A stretch of 64,000 nucleotides of DNA from Septoria linicola (Eukaryota > Ascomycota > Dothideomycetes > Mycosphaerellales > Mycosphaerellaceae), in the NCBI GenBank assembly GCA_024114885.1, contig CP099431.1, positions 62,001 to 126,000 of the forward strand, in the 5' to 3' direction. Each line of letters begins with the position of its first letter. Within the stretch, counting starts at the first letter, position 1. The position numbers and the translations under genes were made by a program. The notes below the pieces were generated by a model. The model was given only the letters and a program-made list of their open reading frames with translations. It did no database searches and was not told where the DNA came from. Positions 24,168-36,000 of the stretch are shown here, piece by piece.

Positions 24168-24445
24168 TAATAGATAATAACTACTCTAATACTAACCTCC
24201 TAGGTAGGTATAAGAGTAGCCGTTATAGAACAAGACCTATTCGGAGAGTAATAGTCTTATAATACGTATATTAACTAGTAGTAACGAGCTTAAACTAGTA
24301 GTCCTAGGACTAAGAGCCTATACTAGGACCGTAGGACATTAAATTAATCAAGTAGAGTAAACATTACTATCTTAGAAACGAGCTACTACCTTGCTTTTAT
24401 ACTAAAACTACTAAGCATAGTATGTAGGTAGGCCTTTACCTTACT
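24168..24445 (-). repeat. 5' LTR of the giant Gypsy
   Basis: 278 bp, followed on the plus strand by the target duplication ACTAC (24446-24450). It retains CA and TG (GCATAG, TATGTAGG) where the 3' LTR has TA, so the two LTRs were hit unequally by RIP. Confidence 0.9.
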
Positions 24446-24450
24446 ACTAC

Positions 24451-25800
24451 GTTAATATTAGTAGTATTATTAAGAAGGAATTAGGCTAGCTTAAGCCTAT
24501 CCTACGCCTCGACTACGCCCTCTAGGTAAGTCGTATTTACGACTTATATAGGGAGGTATATATCGCTACTAAGTTTAGTGTCTAGAGATCGTAGTCCTTC
24601 TCTAATATCTTCTCTTTTTTCGGCGTCTCTATAGTAACCTTACGTACCGACGGCTTCTTACTATCGTCTCGGGCGCTCTAGTTAGAGTAGATAGAATTAG
24701 TACTAATATACCCCTTCTACTTATAGCTATAGTATTCTAAATACTTATAGCCTATAATAGAGCGAGTAGAACCTTTGTCGCTAGAGCGACGTATACTATT
24801 CCCTCCTAGACTATCGTCGCGTCTACGCGTAGAAGCGTCGCTTCCTACGCGCTTACGCTTCGAGTACGTATCGCGCTTATAGTCTCTATTACTCTAGCTT
24901 CCGCCCTAGTTATACCGTATAGGAATTACTCTATTAGCTTACTCTAGGCGCCTTACTAACGTAACTAAATTAGCGTACTTACTAGGCATAGTATGATTCT
25001 TAATAATCTCTCGTCGAAGCGCTAGCTTTAACTTTATAAGGAGCTAGCGTACTAGCTACGTTTCGCTATAGTCGCCTAGTTAAGACTCTAAGTAGCCTAG
25101 CTCTATAGCGAACTAGCGTACCTCTTAGCCCTTACTCTATTAAGCCTTCTTATACTCGACTATTATAAGGATCGTACGATTCGCCTAATTACTAATAACG
25201 TCGTAGATAAAGCGCTTGAACTTAGTCTAAGTATAGTCTAGAGATATTATCTTAGAGTGTTCGTTATACTAGGTCTCTTATACCTCGCCTACGAGCTATA
25301 TAATACTATATAGGACCTTCGAATCTTCTATACTAAACTCTTATAGACTATTAAGGAAGATTACTTCGAGACTACGAATAAACTCTCTCGCTTCTTAGAC
25401 TGTCTCGCTCTTAAAGGTATAAGGTTCTCTAACTTTAGGACCTTTATATCGCGTATACGATACGCTATCGTAAAGTATACTACCTATAACACTAGTAGTA
25501 GCGTCGTCTTTAGGATCGCTAATATCGAGAGTACTAGGAGTAACTAAGAATAGAGACTCTAACTCTATAAGGAGCCGATTATTCTCTCGTTATAGAGCGC
25601 GTACCTCTAAGCGACGACGTAGTTCCTAGTTCTTAGCTTCGAGCTATATACGCTCTACCTACGTACCGTCTTCGGTTATACTAGTAGACTCCTACTCCTA
25701 AACCTCGTTAGTATCTATAAGATTACCTTAATCGTCTACTTCGCCTATTACGAGCTCTAGCGGCGCTATACCTATATTACGTCGAGGAGCTATAGGCCTC
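24451..25800 (-). pseudogene. gag: Chromovirus gag (RIPed)
   Basis: This minus-strand region between the chromovirus 5' LTR and the inner-element insertion stays protein-like for about 400 codons. It includes a charged helical stretch (LEAKN*ELRRRLEVRAL) near 25600 and a zinc-knuckle relic near 24735-24700. There YYSYK*KGYISTN has the C-x2-C-x4-H spacing if Tyr codons are ex Cys/His. It continues in the same transcript direction as the protease region at 11172, from which it is now separated by 13.3 kb. Confidence 0.7.
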
Positions 25801-25837
25801 TATAGATTACTACTCTCGGAAAGAGAAGAATTAGAAT

Positions 25838-26009
25838 TATAAAAGGAGTATATAGTAATATATAGAGCGCCCTCCTAATAAGACTATTAGGATATTATAA
25901 GACTAATTCTTGCCTCCTTTCGGATATATATACGTACTATAATTATACCGTGCGCTAAGCCTACGAGCCTAAGGCGGGTCTTAGCCTTCGACCTTACCTA
26001 GCTTTTATA
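25838..26009 (-). repeat. 5' LTR of the chromovirus
   Basis: 172 bp, direct copy of 6027-6198. Followed on the plus strand by the TSD CTTAG at 26010-26014. It retains a few more CG than its partner. Confidence 0.9.
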
Positions 26010-26014
26010 CTTAG

Positions 26015-26519
26015 AATCTTACTTACTTAGTAATTATTAGAGGCTTATATCTCTAGATAGTAACCTCTTCTAGTTTTTAATTACTACCTCTTCTTATTAA
26101 GTATCTCTTAGCTAGTACCTACTAGGACTTTAAGCCTACTCGATATTAGTATTTTAAGTAGCTTACTATAATATAATCTTAAGTATATTTACGATTAATA
26201 TACTCTACTATAAACTTAAGTATAAGTATACTCGACTTTAGTATTCTAAATAGCGTACTACGAACCTATATATACTTACTATAGCTATTTCGTATAACTA
26301 ATAGCTTAGCTATAAGCGCTATATAAATTATATTATCTACTCTTCTTAATAATAGTAGTAAGTCTAATATCTAAGAGTTCTTAATTTAGTACTACTAATT
26401 TACTACTACTATTAGTAGTAGAACGCGCCTATTAACGTATATAGATAGAACTAGCGTACGCGCCTCTAGTCTTACTATACGAGATAAAGTATATCTATTA
26501 TTTAAAGATAGGCTCGATC
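26015..26519. repeat. RIPed DNA, no gene
   Basis: CA/TG-depleted. The only structure seen is proximity to the solo LTR that follows. Confidence 0.55.
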
Positions 26520-26795
26520 TATCTAAAAGTAGAGAGCGTTAGAGGCTATATAATATTAAGGAGAGTATAGCGTAGTAAAGAAGAATAGAGGATTAATCTT
26601 AAACTATCTTATATATATAGTATAGTAGTAATATACTAGAAACTAAATATAAAGTTAATTAAGTTACTTATCTAAGAAAAGAAGAAAAAGAAATAAGATA
26701 TACCTCTTACTAAGCCTTAGGTAGATACCTTAGGTATCTAGAACTATACTTAAATATCTATATCTAACCTAACTATCTAGGATATATTCTTAATA
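26520..26795 (-). repeat. Inverted solo LTR of the Copia-1 family
   Basis: About 276 bp that is the reverse complement of the 275-bp LTRs at 46258 and 52276 (compare TATATTCTTAATA at its right end with their start TATTAAGAATATA). The flanks CGATC and CCTAC do not match, so a target duplication was not found; it may be a solo LTR with altered flanks or the remnant of a rearranged element. Confidence 0.75.
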
Positions 26796-29076
26796 CCTAC
26801 TATAAATAGAGTCTATTACTACTAGTAATACTAGTAGCTCCTATTAGCGTAAGTAGCGTTCGTTAGTATAAGTAGCTACTACTATTAGCTACTATAATAC
26901 TTATAAATACGATAGTTCTAATTAACTATATAAAAGACTTCTTTATTAACTAGAGTCTATAGGCCTTAATACTCCTATTAAGCTTTTATAGAAGCTAATA
27001 TAGCTTTAGTAGATCTATATCGATTATCTTAGTCTTATATTTAGTTAGTATCTATTTATAACTCTTTCTAACCTTAACTAGCTATCCTTATCGCTCTAGA
27101 GCTCTTTATTCTTCGAAAGTATAATAACTTTTATACTAGCTTTAACTTATTTAGAGACGACCTAATCTACTCTCGACTCTTTAAATCTTTAATACTTTAG
27201 ATAGCTTATTATTTACTAAAAAGTCTAGTAGCTTCGATCTTTAAAATCTATACTATACTCGCTACTATCTTTATATACTCTTTACTACTAATACTATACC
27301 TCTATCTCTACCTAGACTAGTATATTTGAAATTCTTCTTAGAAAAGTCTCTTTAGTAATATAAAATATATCTTCTCTACTATCTATATTACTACTATAAC
27401 TTCTTAAAATAATCGAAACCTTAAATAAGAACTACTATATCTATCTAGCTAGTCTAGTATCGTTAATCTAGATATCGAATACTTTTAATACTTAACTATA
27501 AGAGATATTTAATAAAGCTATATATAAGCTCTATAGTATACTCTAGGCCTTACTAGTATATATACTATACTCTATTAACGTTAAACTAGTTAATAAAGAT
27601 ATTCTACTTTCTCTACTTTCTATATATCTTAGCTACGCTAGATCTAGATACTCTTCTAATATATATATATTACTATCTATATAAGACTACTATATAATCG
27701 ATCTACTATAATAATAAATCCTCTCTTTCTACTTTATTAATACTTTAACTAGAAGACTCTTATACTTCTATACTAATTATATATCTACTATTAACTTAGG
27801 CTTTCGAGTTCTATAATAGATAAGCTATCTTTAATCTTAGCTACTACTATATAGTAACTAGTATAGCTTCTCGATAGTAACGAGACTATTATAATTCCTA
27901 TCTTATATAATTTACGCTTCTATCGATTTTATATATATATAACTATATACTACGATATTTACTAACTAGAACTAAGACTACTATCTATAGTATAAATATA
28001 TACTAGTCTCTACTTTACTCTTAGTACCTAAGATCGATAATAGGTTACTAATTATAGATATACTTTTACTAGTATAATTAGTAGGCTATTTAAGTTATAC
28101 TAGCTAGCTAAGTCTTATCTTCTACTATATACGCGATACTAGCTAATAGTATATAAGACTAATAATAGTACTAATACTCGACTACTTCGATAATACTTAC
28201 TTATTAGCTAAGCTTCTTATAGCTATAGAAGTAGATAATAGCTATTTTCTAAGCCTTAAAGATAGTATATAAGACTAACGATACTCTAGCGCTAACTATA
28301 GAAGTTCTTAAATATATAACGAATAACCTCTAGTCTAGCTTAATAGAGATAATATTCTAGAGATATAGTATAGCGTTAATTAACGTTTATAATAGTAGAT
28401 CTTACTTCCTACTCTCTAATAGTAGATATATTACTACTATAATATATTAGTTAGTTATCTCTTAAATTATATTTATATAATATACTAACGCTTAGAGTCT
28501 CTAAAAGATAGAGCTACTCTTTCGATAATACTTCTAATATTATATATACTATTACTACTATTATTATAATAACGCCTTAAGTACTAATAGTAAGTAGATT
28601 AGAAGAAGAGATTATTTTATTATAGAGTTAGACCTAAGAGATTATTATCTAGAGAGAGTATAAGAGTTAGATCGTCTTCGACTCTACTTTACTTATTACG
28701 AGGCTAACTTTAGTAGTAGATAATATAACGTATAATAGTAAAGTTTCCTATAATATTATATATACTAAATAGATAGCTAAACCTCTCTAGACCTAGATAG
28801 ATCGTAGCCTACTAGATCTAGTCGATACGCTAGAACCTTACTATAGATAGTAGCCTCTCTAGCTATAGATAGCTAGTAGCTAGAGAATTCGATCTTAGTC
28901 TTACTATTTAGTCTCTCGTACTAAGTAACTCGCTAGTACTAGCTTATATATATAATATTAGTAATTAACCTTACTATAATACCTTTCTTATTATAGGCGT
29001 TCCTTTATCGTATATATAGTTATTCTTACTATAAGTAGGCCTAATAAGTAGCTATTACCTAATAGGTTAAGTATTA
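26796..29076 (-). repeat. RIPed DNA with minus-strand coding traces
   Basis: At about 27500-27050 the minus strand reads protein-like (VSIILRSYSSNIDSREDIFY, ITKETFLRRISNILVQVEIE) with only TAG/TAA stops. No family could be assigned and the limits are unclear. The rest shows no recognised feature. Confidence 0.35.
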
Positions 29077-29180
29077 CTTTCTTTCTTTCTATTTTCTTTC
29101 TTTTCTTTTTCTTTCTCTTTTCTTCTCTTTCTTTTTCTTTTCTTTCTCTTTTACTTCTTCCTTTCTATTTACTTTCTCTT
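29077..29180 (+). repeat. Polypyrimidine tract
   Basis: About 100 bp composed almost entirely of T and C (CTTT/CTTTT units). It is a microsatellite-like tract, insensitive to CpA mutation. Confidence 0.85.
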
Positions 29181-29359
29181 CTATAAATACTATCGTTTAT
29201 ATACTTAGTATCGACTATTATAGTAGTAGCTCCTATAATAAGAGGTCGAGATATATAAAGTATAAGAATATATAAGACTTTCCTAGCGCTAGCTAGGATA
29301 GAGATCTTTTAATATCCTAATCTAGACTTAGGTATAGACTATTAGGTATAAAGTATAAG

Positions 29360-30130
29360 TAAGGTAAAGCTATATAGTATCTAATATTATAGATAAGAAG
29401 AGAGAGATTTAGTAGAGATATCGTAGCTATTCGTTCGAGATACCTAGAGACGAAGTAGTAAAGTAGGTAAGGCAAGACTAGCTTAATATACTAATATAAG
29501 AGATATTATTACTTAGGTTAGATATAGATATAGATACGTTAAGCTTAACTACCTAGAGGATCCTACTTAGTAACGTACTTGTCTTTTCGTAGGCTAATAG
29601 ATTAGTCGTCTATAGGAATAGTAAAGCGTAGATATTCTCTAAATATTACTAAGCGAAGTTCTAGGTAGAAAGTCTACTTACTACTATATGTTCGTAGCCT
29701 AAATAGAGTATACTAATAACGAGCGTAGCTCTATCCTCGATATAGCGTAATAGCTCGCTTAGAGACTAGAGGCGCTATTACTTTATAGAGAATATAGCTC
29801 GTATAAGTAAGAAGTCGAGGATATAGTATTAATACTACTATTGCCTAGTTTTCGTAGGCTAGAGCCGAAAGCGAGAGTATAAGCGTATACCGCGTACTAG
29901 CTATATAGGGCTACGGCTAGTATCTTGTCTCGTGTTCGATTTATAAGACTTACTAGATAGAAACGATATCGAGTATCGAGAGCGAGTGTCGGTACGATAG
30001 AGTATAGCTAAGTATGATCGTGTATATCGAAAATATCGTTAGGTTATAATATCTATTAAGTTTGATAATCGCTACCGTACTTGTCTTACTACTCGCTACT
30101 AGACTAGTCTATAAGTAAGTAACGTAAGTA
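29360..30130 (+). pseudogene. Unclassified ORF fossil
   Basis: The plus strand reads for about 250 codons with TAG/TAA as the only stops: IDKKRERFSRDIVAIRSRYL near 29390, ISSIESECRYDRVQLS near 29970, then a hydrophobic end (YLLSLIIATVLVLLLATRL near 30050-30105) that could be a membrane segment. No family was recognised. It ends at the CTTAC-repeat zone. Confidence 0.35.
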
Positions 30131-30240
30131 AAGATATCTTTACTTACTTACTTACTATTTAGTACTCTCGCTACTTACTTATTAAGTAAGTAAGACAATC
30201 TCTACTTACTTATATAAGCCTTACTTACTCGGTAACGCTA
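30100..30240. repeat. CTTAC/GTAAG repeat zone with a 24-bp palindrome
   Basis: Alternating GTAAGTAA and TTACTTAC blocks. The segment 30124-30147 (GTAAGTAAAGAT, then its exact reverse complement) is a perfect palindrome. The blocks look like RIPed versions of the CTTGCTTACTTG repeats at 31770-31880, with TG turned to TA. Confidence 0.7.
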
Positions 30241-31759
30241 GCTATAAGCGGTAGTATATTACGATATCGAATAAATACTATTCTATCTTAACCGTATTAG
30301 TACTATTTACTATTCCTATTATTGCTATAGGTATTATTAGCTACGTAATACGCCTAAATAGCGTACTAGTTAGCGTAATAAAACCGCTATTAATCTATAA
30401 CTTTAGAGTAACTAAATATCGTATAGTTTTACTATATAACTATCGTCTACGTAGTTATAACACGTCGCTAGTAACGCTAAATTGTCGCTTAGGCTCGTTA
30501 CTTATTACTAGACAGGTATATATATCTAACGCTAACTATACTAGGCTATATCGATTTGTCTACGTCGTAGAGACTAGCTAGTTTACCGCGTATCTACGCC
30601 CTCTAAGAGTAGTAGATCTTATATACCTAAACTACCTCTTTACGCGCGTTCTATAGCCGCTAGCTATACGTAAAGACCTATAAAGTAATCTAAGTATCGT
30701 CTATTAGCTAAGAGTATACTAGTAGTCGTTCGAAGTCTAGTTAGTCGAGTAATTCGGTATTATTATCGTCGTGTTTATATTTCGTAAGGCGTTTAAAGAG
30801 TATAGGCTACGAAGCCTATATAGACGCGTTATCGTCTACCTACGTAGCTAATTCTAATAGTATAGACTCTAGATCGGTACTAATTACTAAAGATAGGTCT
30901 AATACTAATTCCGTGTCTATACTATACTCTATAATAGCGTTATTATTATTACGCTAGTATTTAGAGTTATTAGTATCGCTCTTAGTTAATACCTCTATAT
31001 CCTCGTAGGCCGATAACTTATTACTCTAAGACTAGACTAAACTTACTTTAACTTACTAGCGCGCTATATAATACGCGTTTTAGAATATATTAGTTTGCCT
31101 ATTAGATTTAGCGTAAGCTATTTAGTAACGAAAGGTATTTTAAAACGATATAAAGATATATTTATAGTAGTAGATATAGATTCTCTATTAGCTAGAAAGT
31201 AATAGTCTACTAATAATAAAATACGATAAGAAAATAAGCTTAAAGTTTTAGTACTAGAACTATATAAATATAGAGATATTTTTATATAGAAATTTAGCTA
31301 GCTATCTAAGCTCTATTTTATACTACTAAGTATATCTATCTAGTATATTCTAGTAATATTATTTAAAGTAGAAGAAACTATACTATAATTACGACGATAG
31401 ACTACGAGGAATTTAGAGTCTTAAGTTATTAGATTTAACGTTAAGCGTATATAAGCGAGCTTAGTTAGTATAGCCGAGCTAATTAGATCGTTTAATTATA
31501 TAGCTTTAGCTACTTCTTTAACGATCTCTATACCTTATTTACCTTATTACGATCTCTATACTAATACCCTTACTCTTAATACGCGCGTAGTAGACTAGAT
31601 ACTTATTACGTATAAGATCGATAACCTACTACGTTTAGTACGATTTCTACTTATAGCCTACTATATCTACCTTATCGCCTATCTTGGATCGCGATTTATA
31701 TAGAGAATAAGCTAATAGCTCGATTTAGTATAGGTGCGTACGGTAGAGAAGAAGGATAA
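30241..31759. repeat. RIPed DNA, no gene recognised
   Basis: TA-rich with many CG. No domain was recognised on either strand up to the border of island 2. Confidence 0.55.
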
Positions 31760-31766
31760 CGTTAGG

Positions 31767-31880
31767 CCGCAAGGCTTGCAAGTTACTTGCTATCTATTCA
31801 CTTGCTTACTTGCCTTGCTTACGTAACAGCTAGACTCTCTACTTGCTTACTTACTTGCCGCAAGGCTTGCAAACAAGTGA
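31767..31880 (+). repeat. CTTGCTTACTTG repeats between two CCGCAAGGCTTGCAA copies
   Basis: CCGCAAGGCTTGCAA occurs near 31768 and again near 31858. CTTGCTTACTTG-type units fill the space. It marks the left rim of the island. Confidence 0.75.
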
Positions 31881-32403
31881 ATCCTACTTGCTTGGCGACT
31901 AGTCTGCTCGCCACACATCTCGCCTCGTCACTCTCTGCAGTATCACAGCATACTCCTCCTCCGACTGGCCATCCTCACCCCACGACCCTGTACAGCAGAA
32001 GCAGAAGCTGTCTCCGCACTCGTCACGCTCCTCACCGTCCTCTCAGGAGCAACAGCAGTGGCGATCTTCGGCGCACTACTATGCCGTCAATGACTCATCC
32101 TTGTCGTGGTCTTCACCTCGTCTACACTCGCTGGCAAGCTACTTTCCTTGAACTGATACATGTCCAGTTCCTCCATTCGTTTCGTCGCCGCGTAGCGTAG
32201 ACGACTCGTGCTCGTGGTGGTCCTCGTGTCCCCCAAACTCGCTGGCGAGCTGCTTCCCTCCGCTGTAGATCCAGTTCTTCTTGCCTCTTCGCTGCTGCGT
32301 GCATAGCTTCCGTCGAAGCTGTCGAGAAAGGTAGGCTGGTTCTTTCGTTACGCGGCCTGCGTCTTTTCCCAGAATTCGCGAGGAGAGTCGAGACAGCGCC
32401 ATG

Positions 32404-32890
32404 AGAAGATTTCTGGGCGTTATCATGCTGCTTTTCTGATGCATCGCAGCGACCGTTGACCTCCTTGAACAAACCGGCCAGCGCCCCCTCATGAGTCTGT
32501 TCGCCGCTTAACCATCGCCGCTTGACCATCGCCGCTTGACCATCGCCGCTTGACCATCGCCGCTTGACCATCGCCGCTTGAACATCGCCGAAGGGTGCTA
32601 GCGTGTTGTTTGGTACAAAGCTCCGTTGTCATCTGCTGAACAGCGCCCAAAGCGCCTTGTATGTCGATCAGGCGAGTAGATAGTTCGGTGTGTGTCGCTA
32701 TTAGTCTTGGGTTCGTCTCGCTCATGCTCGTGTACTTCTCGGTCAGGTCATCAAGCGAGTCGCGCAGCGCCTTTTTGTCCGCTTGAAACATTTCAGAGCA
32801 TTTTCATGCTGCTTTTGCAAGGCATCACAGCAAGCGTTGACCCCCTAGAACGAACCGGCGAGCGCGCCTTCCATGAGTTTGTTCGCCGCT
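32404..32890 (-). repeat. Two ~105-bp degenerate copies, 380 bp apart
   Basis: 32404-32510 and 32784-32890 share CATGCTGCTTTT, GCATC.CAGC, GTTGACC.CCT.GAAC and GTTCGCCGCTT in the same order. They encode the repeated EGALAG..coiled-coil block of the broken gene. Confidence 0.75.
32504..32590 (+). repeat. 14-bp minisatellite, six copies
   Basis: Unit CCGCTTGACCATCG at 32504, 32518, 32532, 32546, 32560 and 32574. The first unit has TTAACC and the last TTGAAC. Because 14 is not a multiple of three, the encoded peptide repeats only every three units. Confidence 0.95.
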
Positions 32891-33089
32891 TGGCAACTGA
32901 TCGTGCTGTTGTGTCTAGGGCGAGGGCAATGCTTTCTCTGCTTAGACTACCGCGCCGTTCCGCTCTAGTGACGTGGGCGAGGCACAGAAAGATAGCGATG
33001 AGAAGGGTGGGTACAATGTTTTGTAGCGGCACTTGATGGAATTGGATCTACTAGAGCCGAAGTCGACGTTGATCATCGTGACAGAACCA

Positions 33090-36000
33090 TACAAAGTACT
33101 ATAGATTATAGAGTCTTGTCTTAGTATTAGGGCGAAAGGATAGCTCTAGGTAATATAGTTTATACCGGAGATAAACTAGTAGGAACTACTATAGAAGAAT
33201 ACCTATAAACGCCTACTCGGTTATATTTACTATAAACTATCTAGATTATATCTTTAATAGAGATCTCGAGGATAACTTAAGTAGTTACTAAACTTAGCTC
33301 GCTATTAACTCTAACTTTCTACCTAAAGACTATATAGCTACTAAGCTTAGTTAAGGTATTTAATAGACTTAATAGTAGACCTATATATAAAGCCTAAAGT
33401 ACGATATTAAGATCTCTAAGCCTAGCGATTTTTATCTATTCTAAGGACTATAGACGAGGACGTATCGAATACTAGAGATATATATTAGCTAATCGAGCGT
33501 TCTACTCTAGACGATAACTATTAGTTAGTTAGCTAGATACTACTATATAAGTATAATAGCTTTAGGTTACCTCTTTCTATAGCTACTTTAGTTATCTTTC
33601 TAATAGACTAATCTTCGAGCTTTAAAGGCCTTAGGCTCGTAACTCTCTAGGTTATACTTAATACTACGAGTTCGACCTCGGCTAAGAGACTATAAGCTAT
33701 CTTTCTATAGAATACTAGTAATAATACGCCTAAGAGTAGTCTATAGGATTTTTAGAGCTATTATTAGCCTTACTAACTATAGAGATAGCTTAGTATACCG
33801 CTAACGATCTTAGAACGTTTCTTCGACGATAGAGTCTATCTACTATATATAAACTAAATACTATAATATTCTAATATTAGTATAGTAGTTAACGATACGT
33901 AGATCGTTACGATCCTTTAGTACTATTATACTAACGCGACTATATAAATATAAGCTCTATAGTAACTCGATAAGTAGTTAGTAAAGAAGTACTTAGTATA
34001 ACTATAGTAAAGCTAGTAGAGATAGCGACTAAGTACTTCTAGCTATCGAATACGGCTAGCTACTCTAGGCCTTCGCTACCTACGAATATAATTATAGTAG
34101 GTAGAGAGATATATTATAAGAAAGTAGCCGATCTATATATTAGCTATATAATAGAAGCTAGATATTAGACTATTATTAATTTAGGTAATCGTATATATAA
34201 GGTAAAGAGAGCCTACTATATAGATTAAGATTAGTATATCTACGTAAGCGACTCTAGAAGTCCTAGGTAAAACTACTAAGAAGCTATTTAGGAATACTAT
34301 ACTTAGTTATACTCTAATTACTAATTACGCCTCTACCTAATAAGCTTCGAGACCTCTCGAAGACGATATATAGTACTATTTAATTAAGACCTATTCTCGA
34401 TCTAGCCTCTCGCGATCTTCTAACTAATAAGAAGTAATACTATATAATACTATCTCTTCGCTACTAGTAGAGAAGTATTAGAATCCTACCTTATAGACTT
34501 ATAGAAGATACGACGCCTATCTTATTCGTCCTCGTAGCGACGATTAGTAGTTTTATTAAGAGAACTAAGCTCGATATAATCTATAATATAGCTATACTAC
34601 CTATAACTACGACGTAGAGTCTTTAGATACTAGAGCGATAACGAAATCTATAAGATACTTTAACTCTATATACGTAAGACTACTTACTCTAGCTAGCCTA
34701 TAGCTAAAAGCTTAGACTCGGTTAGATCCTCTACTATAAGATTTACGATTATCCTAATAAGTATCTTATCTTAAGTACTAATATATCCGTATCTATAAAG
34801 TCTACCTTAATTACTTTTACGATCTAGCTACTTAGTTAGCTAAAAGTCGACTTAATAAATAGTATAATAAGTAGTAGTAGAGACTTAATAGTAAGGCTAG
34901 AGCTATTTCTTACTAAATACTAGGTCGAACTTAGCTACTATCTTAAAGTATCCTATACTACTACTACTATATCCTCTATTACCTCTACTATTCTTATCGC
35001 TATAAAGCGCTCTACTATTTTAATATTATTTCTTAGTATTTCTACTTTCTTCTAGTAGTTTATTCGATACTTCGCCTTAACTAATACGCTCTTCCTATAT
35101 AGCGATATAGAAATAGAATAGATATACTTCCTCTCGACTCTAAGACTAAAGTAGATAAGCCTAATACTCTATAAAAGTCGAAAGCTATAAGTTATATAGC
35201 GCTTCTACTTATATACTTCCTTCTACTTACGATTATAGTACTTATTACTTCTATAGTAGTAACGTAGTAGTAGTACCTCTATCTTATATACTAACTACTT
35301 ATAGAAGATAGATAGTCTATATACGTCTCTCTTTTTCTACTCTAGTATATCTTAGCTATTCTAGTATAAAATTACCTAGGTACTTATCTAGCTTATCTTC
35401 TTCTTACTCTACTAGTTATATTAAAAGCTAGCGTTCTTCTATAAATAGGAAGATATTAATTACTTTCTCTAGAAGTAGCCTACTACTTCCTTCTCTAGCT
35501 AGTATTCTATATTATAGAGTTTTATATCTCTATTTATAGAATACTTCTATAAAGAAAGACGAAGTTATACTATATAAATAGACCTTATCTTATATATTTA
35601 CTATATAGCTATTATTAATTATAATCTTATTAGTATAGATATCGAGATCGTTATCTACTCTAAAATAGTCGAGCTCCTAGAAACTATTATTAACTATAAT
35701 CTTATTAGTCTAGATATCGAGCTTATTATCTATACTAGTAAAGTCGAGCTCCTAATAGCTATAGTTACCTATAGCCTTATTAGTAGAGATATCGAGCCTA
35801 TCGCCTTTACTAGTAGAGCTAGGTACTAGATAGCTATTATAGACTATAAAACTATTAGTATAGACGTTAAGCTCCTTAAATATACTAGAGAAGTTAGGCT
35901 ATAAATAGCGATTATTAACTATAAGCTTATTAGTATAGATATCGAACTCGGTAGAGTCGTACTTATACTTATAGAAGATATACTTAAAACGAAACTCGAG

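Larger units (their letters stand above)
11178..24445 (-). mobile_element. Giant RIPed Ty3/Gypsy retrotransposon with extra ORFs
   Basis: Two 278-bp direct repeats (11178-11455 and 24168-24445) begin TAATAG and end CTTACT. They are flanked by ACTAC (11173-11177 and 24446-24450); a 279-bp LTR with a 4-bp CTAC duplication fits equally well. Total length is 13,268 bp, very long for a fungal Gypsy. On the minus strand gag-pol runs from an intact ATG at 23228 to about 16210. Then come an antisense coiled-coil ORF (plus, ~15190-16190) and a long sense ORF (minus, ~14600-11500). All frames carry RIP stops. It is inserted into the older chromovirus. Confidence 0.9.
6027..26009 (-). mobile_element. 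RIPed Ty3/Gypsy chromovirus, interrupted by a second Gypsy
   Basis: Two 172-bp direct repeats (6027-6198 and 25838-26009) start TATAAAAG and end TTATA. They are flanked by the 5-bp target duplication CTTAG (6022-6026 and 26010-26014). Between them, on the minus strand, remnants appear in Gypsy order: gag with a zinc-knuckle relic, protease, reverse transcriptase, RNase H, H2C2 integrase, and an SH3-like plus chromodomain tail. The 13.3-kb element at 11178-24445 is inserted between the gag and protease regions; without it the element is about 6.7 kb. An antisense ORF sits between the chromodomain and the 3' LTR. Every coding part is riddled with RIP stops, so the copy is dead. Confidence 0.9.
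32080..33032 (-). pseudogene. Broken coiled-coil protein gene
   Basis: Minus-strand frames, each short but continuing one another through frame changes. A hydrophobic stretch (IVPTLLIAIFLCLAHVTRA) lies at about 33017-32961. It has no upstream ATG in frame (GTG at 33032), so a signal peptide is only possible. A charged helical block follows, then an ATG at 32791 opening MFQADKKALRDSLDDLTEKY, a clear coiled coil. Next come the minisatellite-encoded DGQAAMVKRR repeats, a second copy of the KRRT.S-EGALAG block, and finally RQEELDLQRREAARQRV. The need for several frame changes, and the 14-bp repeat that shifts frame at each unit, indicate a pseudogene or an unresolved exon structure. No family was recognised. 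Confidence 0.4.
31760..33085. other. Unmutated GC-balanced island 2
   Basis: CA and TG return abruptly near 31767 and disappear again after about 33095. The island holds CTTGC repeats, a broken coiled-coil gene with internal duplication, and a 14-bp minisatellite. It is only 1.3 kb long and embedded in more than 28 kb of RIPed DNA on either side. Confidence 0.85.

Noticed and set aside
31787..32200. 137-codon plus-strand frame at the rim of island 2
   Set aside because: It starts inside the CTTGC repeat and runs opposite to the better supported coiled-coil frames.
32793..33032. Signal peptide of a secreted effector
   Set aside because: The hydrophobic stretch is convincing, but its first codon is GTG and an upstream stop precedes it without an ATG. 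Kept only as a possibility.
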